This document shows positions 29,257 to 34,170 of a stretch of 34,170 nt of DNA, in pieces. This DNA comes from Bacteroidota bacterium (GTDB taxonomy: Bacteria; Bacteroidota; Bacteroidia; Chitinophagales; Chitinophagaceae): assembly GCA_023423285.1 (NCBI GenBank), contig JAFAFV010000107.1, positions 1 through 34,170 of the forward strand. The letters are read 5' to 3'. The notes below the pieces were generated by a model. It had not been told where the DNA came from. It saw only the letters and a list, made by a program, of their open reading frames with translations, and searched no databases. A program made the position numbers and the translations under genes. The stretch's first letter is position 1; each line of letters starts with the position of its first letter.

Positions 29257-29808
29257 ATGAAAAATCCGGAAAGCGGCTCCATTTTAATAGCCAACCCACA
29301 CCTGAATGATCCTAATTTTTTGCGTACAGTTGTGTTCCTGTGTGAGCATAATAGCGAAGGAAGTTTTGGTTTTGTTTTAAACCGAAAGCTTGATTATACA
29401 CTTGATGAACTTGTGCCGGAACTCGGAGACTTTAAATTGCCTGTATACGAAGGCGGCCCGGTAGAAATGAACACTTTGCATTTTTTGCATCAGTACCCCG
29501 AAGAAATAGAGGAAAGTAAAAAAGTGATTGAAGGCGTGTACTGGGGAGGAAGTTTTGAAAAAATGGTTCAACTTATCAAATCCCGTATCATTGATGTTTC
29601 AAAAATCCGTTTCTTTTTAGGCTATAGCGGCTGGAGTGAAGGGCAGCTTGATTTTGAGATGGAAGAGAAAACCTGGATTGTAGCAGATGGATTAAAAAAA
29701 TTTCTTTTTGATACCGCCGATAAAGAATTGTGGAAGGAAGTGCTTAATCACCTTGGTGGCGATTATAAACTTATTGTAAATGCGCCGCTGGATCCCAGAA
29801 TGAATTAA
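29257..29808 (+). CDS. YqgE/AlgH family protein
   Basis: A 183-residue member of UPF0301 (DUF179). Motifs are GSILIANPHLNDPNFLRTVV, the loop EGSFGFVLNRKLDYTLDEL, VYEGGPVEMNTLHFLHQ, RFFLGYSGWSEGQLDFEME and WIVADG, in the normal order and size. The fold is known from structures, but the cellular role is not; AlgH was first linked to alginate control in Pseudomonas, which need not apply here. It is divergent from the histidine kinase with about 170 bases between. The DUF4197 lipoprotein follows 44 bases later. Confidence 0.93.
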   Translation: MKNPESGSILIANPHLNDPNFLRTVVFLCEHNSEGSFGFVLNRKLDYTLDELVPELGDFKLPVYEGGPVEMNTLHFLHQYPEEIEESKKVIEGVYWGGSFEKMVQLIKSRIIDVSKIRFFLGYSGWSEGQLDFEMEEKTWIVADGLKKFLFDTADKELWKEVLNHLGGDYKLIVNAPLDPRMN

Positions 29809-29852
29809 TTAGCACAATAATTGATTGATGAACGTAATAAAGATAAAACGTT

Positions 29853-30593
29853 ATGAAAAGATTATATGTCGCTATTGTTTTAAGCATCAGCGTGATGTTT
29901 TCAAGTTGTAATTCCCTTTCCAATATTGCCGGCACGCTTTCACAGTGGGAGATGGCTCAGGGATTAAAAGAAGCTTTAACGCAGGGATTATTCAGAGGTT
30001 TTGATGCATTTGCCAATCCTAATGAAGGGAATGCTTTGCTAAGGTTTGCCTTTCCCGGAGAGGCAGCAAAAATTGAAAGAACGCTGAAAGATCTCGGGTT
30101 GACATCTCTTGTCAATTCTGTTACGTCAAAATTTACCAATGCCATGTCGCTGGCGGTGCGGGAGGCTAAGCCCATATTCATCAATTCGGTTAAACAAATG
30201 AGTATAAGAGATGCCGCAGGTATTTTGCTAAGCGATAATCCCCGTGCGGCAACAGAATATTTTAAAGCATCTATGAGCCCGCAACTTATGTCGGCGTTCA
30301 CACCAATAGTTGACAGTACCGTTCGTGTAACAGGGGCTGGAAATGAATATGCCACCATTGCAAAGGCATATAATGCCATTCCTTTTCTTGATAGAAAATT
30401 AGAAACCAACCTGAATGATTTTATTGCAGCGCGGGCAATTGATGCCATGTTTATTTATGTGGCCAGCGAAGAACAAAACATTAGGGAAAAAATTGAATAC
30501 CGTAAAACTGATTTGCTTAAACGTGTTTTTGGCTATGCCGATCAGCAGTTACGAAGTAGGACGGGCGGAGGCTTTGGTACGGGAATAAATTAA
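29853..30593 (+). CDS. DUF4197 lipoprotein
   Basis: A 246-residue lipoprotein: the signal MKRLYVAIVLSISVMFSSC ends in a lipobox with Cys19. The rest is mainly helical and fits DUF4197: EMAQGLKEALTQGL, GLTSLVNSVTSKFTNAMSLA, RDAAGILLSDNPRAATEYFK, FTPIVDSTVRVTG and the end EEQNIREKIEYRKTDLLKR followed by VFGYADQQL. Family function is unknown; it should sit on the periplasmic side of a membrane. It is 44 bases after the AlgH-like gene with no terminator between them, so the two may be co-transcribed. A terminator follows at 30599. Confidence 0.88.
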   Translation: MKRLYVAIVLSISVMFSSCNSLSNIAGTLSQWEMAQGLKEALTQGLFRGFDAFANPNEGNALLRFAFPGEAAKIERTLKDLGLTSLVNSVTSKFTNAMSLAVREAKPIFINSVKQMSIRDAAGILLSDNPRAATEYFKASMSPQLMSAFTPIVDSTVRVTGAGNEYATIAKAYNAIPFLDRKLETNLNDFIAARAIDAMFIYVASEEQNIREKIEYRKTDLLKRVFGYADQQLRSRTGGGFGTGIN

Positions 30594-30598
30594 ATTTG

Positions 30599-30625
30599 AT
30601 GCCAACTTCACAGGTTGGCATTTTA
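30599..30625 (+). terminator. Terminator after the DUF4197 gene
   Basis: ATGCCAAC (30599-30606) pairs with GTTGGCAT (30614-30621) around TTCACAG, then TTTTAATTTT. It lies 6 bases after the stop and faces the convergent recJ. Confidence 0.8.
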
Positions 30626-30638
30626 ATTTTCGGGATGA

Positions 30639-32342
30639 TCATTTAATTGCTTCGGGCTCTCTTATATCTTCTATTTTCAGTTGCAGGCGCTTGTTACCGT
30701 TCCATTCATTTTCATCTATTTTAAAAACTACGTCGAAAGACTTATTTTCAACTATTGAAAATTTGTGCGCCAGGTTAAAGCCGATGCAGGTAAAAATCGT
30801 GTCTCCCTCTTGTATCACCAATCGCAAATGATTTTCTTTAACCACGCAGCTGAAACCTGTATCACGTACGTTTCTGGCAATAAATACCGGCGTCATATTT
30901 TCAGGGCCAAAAGGTTCCATTTGCCGGATGATGTTGTAGAATGATGGGGTAATCTCCTTCAATTGAATTTCTGCGTCAATAATAACTTCAGGGATCAGTA
31001 ATTCATCCTTTATGCTGGCCGCTACAATCTCCTCAAACTTCTCCCGAAAGGCATCCACATTTTGTGGCTCAAGCGTGAGGCCTGCTGCTGCAAAATGGCC
31101 GCCGTAGCCCAATAAAAATTCTCTGCAAGCGTGAATGGCTTCGTAAAGATTAAAACCCGGAACGCTTCGTGCGCTGCCAGCCACATAATCGCCGCTCTGT
31201 GTAAGCACCACGGTTGGGCGGTAATAGGTTTCAATAACCCGGGAAGCCACAATACCTACCACGCCTTTGTGCCAGTGCGGCTGGTACACCACAGTAGATT
31301 TTCTTGTAATCCATTGCGTATTTTGTTCTATCAGAAGCAGCGCTTCATTTGTAATACTGCTATCAGCTTCTTTCCGGTCGGTATTATCTTTGTGCAACAA
31401 TTCCGCGTAGCGCATAGCTTCGCTCTCTTCATCTGCAATAAACATTTGCACTGCCTTGCGGGCGTCATCCATGCGGCCTGCGGCATTTACCCGTGGCGCA
31501 ATCATAAACACCAGGTTGTGTATGCACATGGGCAGGTTGACGTTGCTTAAAGTGGCCAGCGCTTTTATGCCCATATTAGGGTTTTCATTGGCTTTTTTCA
31601 AACCATGAAAAGCAAGTATGCGGTTTTCTCCTGTCACAGGTACAATATCAGCAGCAATTGCGGTTGCAACCAGATCTAAATACTCATACGAGGCACTGGC
31701 AGGTAGGCCAAGCTTTTCGCATAACGCGCTAATAAGCTTAAAGCCAACTCCGCAACCGCAAAGTTCTTTGTAAGGGTAGGGGCAGTCTGTTTGTTTGGCA
31801 TTTAAAACAGCTACTGCATCAGGTATTATTTCATCTGGCAAGTGATGATCACAAATAATAAAATCTATGTCATAGCTTTTGGCATAATCTACCAGGTCTA
31901 CCGATTTAATGCCGCAGTCAAGCGCGATGATGAGCGAGAAGTGGTTATCTTTTGCAAAATCAATTCCTGCCCTGCTTATGCCGTAGCCTTCTTTATAACG
32001 GTTGGGAATGTAGAAATCTACATTTTGGGTTTGCGTCATCAAAAATTTATACATGCAAGCCACTGCTGTGGTGCCATCTACATCATAATCTCCGAAAACC
32101 AAAATTTTTTCGTTTTGGCGGAAAGCATTCAAAATGCGTTCAACAGCTTTATTCATATCCTTCATCAGCCATGGCCTGTGCAGTGAATTTAATGCCGGTC
32201 GGAAAAAAGCCCTGGCTTCTTCAAAAGTGGTTATTCCGCGCTGAACCAGTATTTTACACAGCGTGCGATTAATTTTGAGCGCATTTTGCAGGTCTGTAAC
32301 TTGCGCACTATTGGCTTGTAATATGTTCCAACGCTTAGTCAA
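30639..32342 (-). CDS. recJ: Single-stranded-DNA-specific exonuclease RecJ
   Basis: A 5'-3' single-strand DNA exonuclease for RecF-type recombination and mismatch and base excision repair. The 567 residues show the DHH phosphoesterase core: VFGDYDVDGTTAVACM (Asp85, Asp87, Asp89), IALDCG (Asp142) and CDHHLPD (165-169). The DHHA1 domain follows with APRVNAAGRMDDARKAV, then QPHWHKGVVGIVASRVIE and the GGHFAAAGLT motif, and a C-terminal OB-fold region. The only N-terminal start is TTG at 32342 (MTKRWNILQ), as a stop lies six codons upstream. The start lies 46 bases after the polyprenyl synthase stop on the same strand, so the two are probably one transcript. Confidence 0.96.
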   Translation of the reverse strand: MTKRWNILQANSAQVTDLQNALKINRTLCKILVQRGITTFEEARAFFRPALNSLHRPWLMKDMNKAVERILNAFRQNEKILVFGDYDVDGTTAVACMYKFLMTQTQNVDFYIPNRYKEGYGISRAGIDFAKDNHFSLIIALDCGIKSVDLVDYAKSYDIDFIICDHHLPDEIIPDAVAVLNAKQTDCPYPYKELCGCGVGFKLISALCEKLGLPASASYEYLDLVATAIAADIVPVTGENRILAFHGLKKANENPNMGIKALATLSNVNLPMCIHNLVFMIAPRVNAAGRMDDARKAVQMFIADEESEAMRYAELLHKDNTDRKEADSSITNEALLLIEQNTQWITRKSTVVYQPHWHKGVVGIVASRVIETYYRPTVVLTQSGDYVAGSARSVPGFNLYEAIHACREFLLGYGGHFAAAGLTLEPQNVDAFREKFEEIVAASIKDELLIPEVIIDAEIQLKEITPSFYNIIRQMEPFGPENMTPVFIARNVRDTGFSCVVKENHLRLVIQEGDTIFTCIGFNLAHKFSIVENKSFDVVFKIDENEWNGNKRLQLKIEDIREPEAIK

Positions 32343-32388
32343 CTCAGTGGTAAGGTATTATCTAATAATAAATGAGTGAAATGGTTTC

Positions 32389-33351
32389 TTAATATTTTCT
32401 ATCAGTTACATAGTTTACAAGCTCAATCAGACCTTTGCGGTATTCATTATCAGGAAATTGCTGCAAAATGTTCAGTGCTTCCTGTTTGTATGCGGTCATT
32501 TTTTGGGTAGCATAAGCAATTCCGCCGGTTTCTTTCACCACATCCAATATCCAGTTGACTTTTTTAGTGTCGTTATTATTATTTTTTACAATGTTAATTA
32601 TTTTTTGCCTGGTTTTTTTATCTGTATTATTTAAGGTGTAAATAAGCGGCAGGGTCATCTTCTTTTCCTTAATATCGTTTCCGGTAGGTTTGCCCACATC
32701 ATCACTGGCGTAGTCAAAAAGATCATCTTTAATTTGAAAGGCAATGCCGGTTTTGTCACCAAATTGCCTCATTTTTTCTGCAATCTCATCATCCTGGGTC
32801 ACGCTCCATGCCCCTGCGCTGCAGGCAGATGCCAGAAGCGATGCGGTTTTGCTGCTGATGATCTCGTAATAGATATCTTCCTTTAAGTTTAGCGTTCTGG
32901 CCTTTTCAAGTTGCAGAAGCTCGCCTTCGCTCATTTTTTGCACAGCATCCGTCAGTATGTGTAAAATTCTGTAATCATTATTACTGAGAGAAAGTATGAG
33001 GCCTTTAGCCAACAGATAATCGCCCACAAGCACGGAGGCTTTATTTTTCCAAAGCGCGTATGTTGAAAAAAAACCTCTTCTTTCCAGCGCATCATCAACA
33101 ACATCATCATGCACGAGTGTGGCAGTATGTAAAATTTCAACCAATGAGGCAGCCCTGTAAGTGGCTTCGGTTGCATCGCCAAATAACTTGGCAGAGAGGA
33201 ATACAAACATCGGCCGGATTTGTTTACCCTTCCTTTTAACAATATACCTCATAATGCGGTCTAATAATGGGGTATTGCTTTTTACGGCGTTCTTAAATCG
33301 CGATTCGAAGCTTTCTAATTCCTGTTTAATTAATAATAAAGGGATATCCAT
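32389..33351 (-). CDS. Long-chain polyprenyl diphosphate synthase
   Basis: Adds isopentenyl units to an allylic diphosphate to make a long chain, most likely the menaquinone side chain (inference). The 320-residue protein has both aspartate-rich motifs: VHDDVVDDALERRG (Asp82, Asp83, Asp86) and FQIKDDLFDYASDDVGKPTG (Asp209, Asp210, Asp213). GKQIRPMFV is the diphosphate site. The residue five before the first motif is small (Ala77), as in enzymes that make chains longer than farnesyl. The exact length cannot be read. It is the first gene before recJ and is divergent from the outer-membrane protein gene. Confidence 0.94.
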   Translation of the reverse strand: MDIPLLLIKQELESFESRFKNAVKSNTPLLDRIMRYIVKRKGKQIRPMFVFLSAKLFGDATEATYRAASLVEILHTATLVHDDVVDDALERRGFFSTYALWKNKASVLVGDYLLAKGLILSLSNNDYRILHILTDAVQKMSEGELLQLEKARTLNLKEDIYYEIISSKTASLLASACSAGAWSVTQDDEIAEKMRQFGDKTGIAFQIKDDLFDYASDDVGKPTGNDIKEKKMTLPLIYTLNNTDKKTRQKIINIVKNNNNDTKKVNWILDVVKETGGIAYATQKMTAYKQEALNILQQFPDNEYRKGLIELVNYVTDRKY

Positions 33352-33456
33352 ATAGATTGATAAGCAAAATAAGTTAAAAATTTATATTTCTGATTAATTA
33401 AGTGTTCACTAACAATCATTTGCTTCAAAAAAAGTTAGTATTTTTTTTGGTTAAAA

Positions 33457-33487
33457 TTTGGTTATTTAAAAAATGGTACTACTTTTG
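33457..33487 (+). promoter_or_regulatory. Full-consensus Bacteroidota promoter for the outer-membrane protein
   Basis: TTTG at 33457-33460, exactly 19 bases, then TACTTTTG at 33480-33487. Both elements are perfect matches to the TTTG/TAnnTTTG consensus with ideal spacing, 42 bases before the ATG. Confidence 0.85.
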
Positions 33488-33529
33488 CTGGTAGATAGGA
33501 AAATCGTTTTTAAATCTTAATCCTTAGTT

Positions 33530-34170
33530 ATGACAAGCAAAAAGTACACTTTACTAGCAGGTTTAACTTGCTTATTTGCGTCTACCGGCTTCGCACAAGT
33601 GAGCCCAACGCACCCATACACAGCGGTACACCCGTTATATGGAACCTACACTGTAACTGACCAGGCTTACTACAACAACAAGCAACTGGCTCAACACAAC
33701 GAATTTTTAATTGGTAACTACGACTACCCTGCAAAACCAAAAGATATGTGGGAGTTTGGTATTAAAGGTGGTTCTTTCACCGTACAAGGTGATATTCCGG
33801 CCAACCCGCTTCGCTCTTGGGGTTTTGGTGCGCATATTCGTAAGGCTTTAGGGCATGTAATGTCTTTAAGGCTTGAGTATGCCTACGGTGTTGCCACTGG
33901 TGAAGGCTACAGAGCTGTAGATAATGTTCCTGACCAATGGATGGCAAACAGGCCTACAAACTGGTATCCTAACTACAAAACCAAATCTCAGGATCTTTCT
34001 TTGCAGGCTTTAGTAAACATTCACAACATCAGGTTCTACAAATCACAAACCGCTATGACGTTTTATACACTGGCAGGTTTTGGTGTTAATACCTTTAGCC
34101 CAAGAGTTGATTTGCAGGCTCAACCTTCTGTAGCCTACAACGGAACTAATAGGTCAGATGTTCTTAAAAA
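33530..34170 (+). CDS. Outer-membrane beta-barrel protein, N-terminal part (probably OmpA family)
   Basis: The gene runs off the window after 213 codons, so only the N-terminal part is visible. MTSKKYTLLAGLTCLFASTG is a signal peptide with likely cleavage after FAQ. The mature part opens with a Tyr/His-rich region (SPTHPYTAVHPLYGTYTV), then alternating strands typical of an eight-strand barrel: MWEFGIKGGSFTVQGDI, WGFGAHIRKALGHVMSLRLE and MTFYTLAGFGVNTFSPRVD. I infer an OmpA-type protein, with the peptidoglycan domain expected beyond the edge; that part is not seen. The strong promoter suggests an abundant protein. It is divergent from the polyprenyl synthase gene. Confidence 0.82.
   Translation, partial: MTSKKYTLLAGLTCLFASTGFAQVSPTHPYTAVHPLYGTYTVTDQAYYNNKQLAQHNEFLIGNYDYPAKPKDMWEFGIKGGSFTVQGDIPANPLRSWGFGAHIRKALGHVMSLRLEYAYGVATGEGYRAVDNVPDQWMANRPTNWYPNYKTKSQDLSLQALVNIHNIRFYKSQTAMTFYTLAGFGVNTFSPRVDLQAQPSVAYNGTNRSDVLK

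Noticed and set aside
29957..30448. 163-codon open frame on the minus strand inside the DUF4197 gene
   Set aside because: The plus frame has a lipoprotein signal and family motifs; the minus frame shows none.
1..34170. CRISPR arrays, transposases, integrases, toxin-antitoxin pairs and restriction or defence genes
   Set aside because: I read all gaps and frames for repeats and for these families and saw none; the genes are mostly core metabolism and information processing.

Overview
The window is ordinary-looking chromosome from a Bacteroidota bacterium, most likely a Chitinophagaceae-like member of the class Chitinophagia (inference from protein character, not from a search). The evidence is the TAnnTTTG promoter element in front of many genes, no clear Shine-Dalgarno sequences, the Bacteroidota form of the RNA polymerase omega subunit, families such as DUF4271, DUF4296 and DUF4369-TlpA, and the futalosine menaquinone genes. 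I see 43 protein-coding genes (two cut by the window edges), no rRNA or tRNA gene, no insertion sequence, no prophage, no CRISPR array and no gene-free stretch over 300 bases.

Layout. 1-3.9 kb: the end of a VOC-family gene, then phoH, rpe, a small membrane protein, a YfcE-like phosphoesterase and a conserved small protein. 4.0-8.2 kb: the alpha ribosomal operon infA-rpmJ-rpsM-rpsK-rpsD-rpoA-rplQ. It has its own promoter and final terminator, is not attached to secY or the spc operon, and has hairpins in most of its unusually wide gaps. 8.2-11.9 kb: a small unknown gene, trpB-trpA and a DUF4369-thioredoxin protein. 11.9-14.3 kb, minus strand: two tandem pterin synthase paralogues, folE and fabD. 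14.4-15.8 kb: mqnB-mqnD. 15.8-19.6 kb, minus strand: bamD, rpoZ, coaBC, a DUF4296 lipoprotein and an aminotransferase IV, with several overlaps. 19.8-24.2 kb: a possible glycan module with a dolichol-phosphate-mannose-synthase-like GT2, a DUF2304 protein, a GT-C membrane glycosyltransferase with TPRs, a second GT2 and a small EamA/SMR-type membrane protein. 24.3-33.4 kb: cupin, hemD, DUF4271, a long queA, an orphan histidine kinase, an AlgH/YqgE protein, a DUF4197 lipoprotein, recJ and a long-chain polyprenyl diphosphate synthase. The window ends inside a gene for an outer-membrane barrel protein driven by the best promoter seen here.

How they fit together. Most genes are housekeeping: translation, transcription, tryptophan, fatty acid, pterin/queuosine, CoA, menaquinone (mqnB, mqnD and a polyprenyl synthase that could supply the side chain), haem, outer-membrane assembly and DNA repair. 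The most interesting points are the L17 protein fused to a helix-hairpin-helix tail, the hairpin-rich alpha operon including two related stems around rpoA, the tandem pterin synthases beside folE, the compact glycosylation module, the CoaC half lacking the classical active-site Cys, and six genes that appear to start at TTG or GTG. I found no clear new defence or mobile system.
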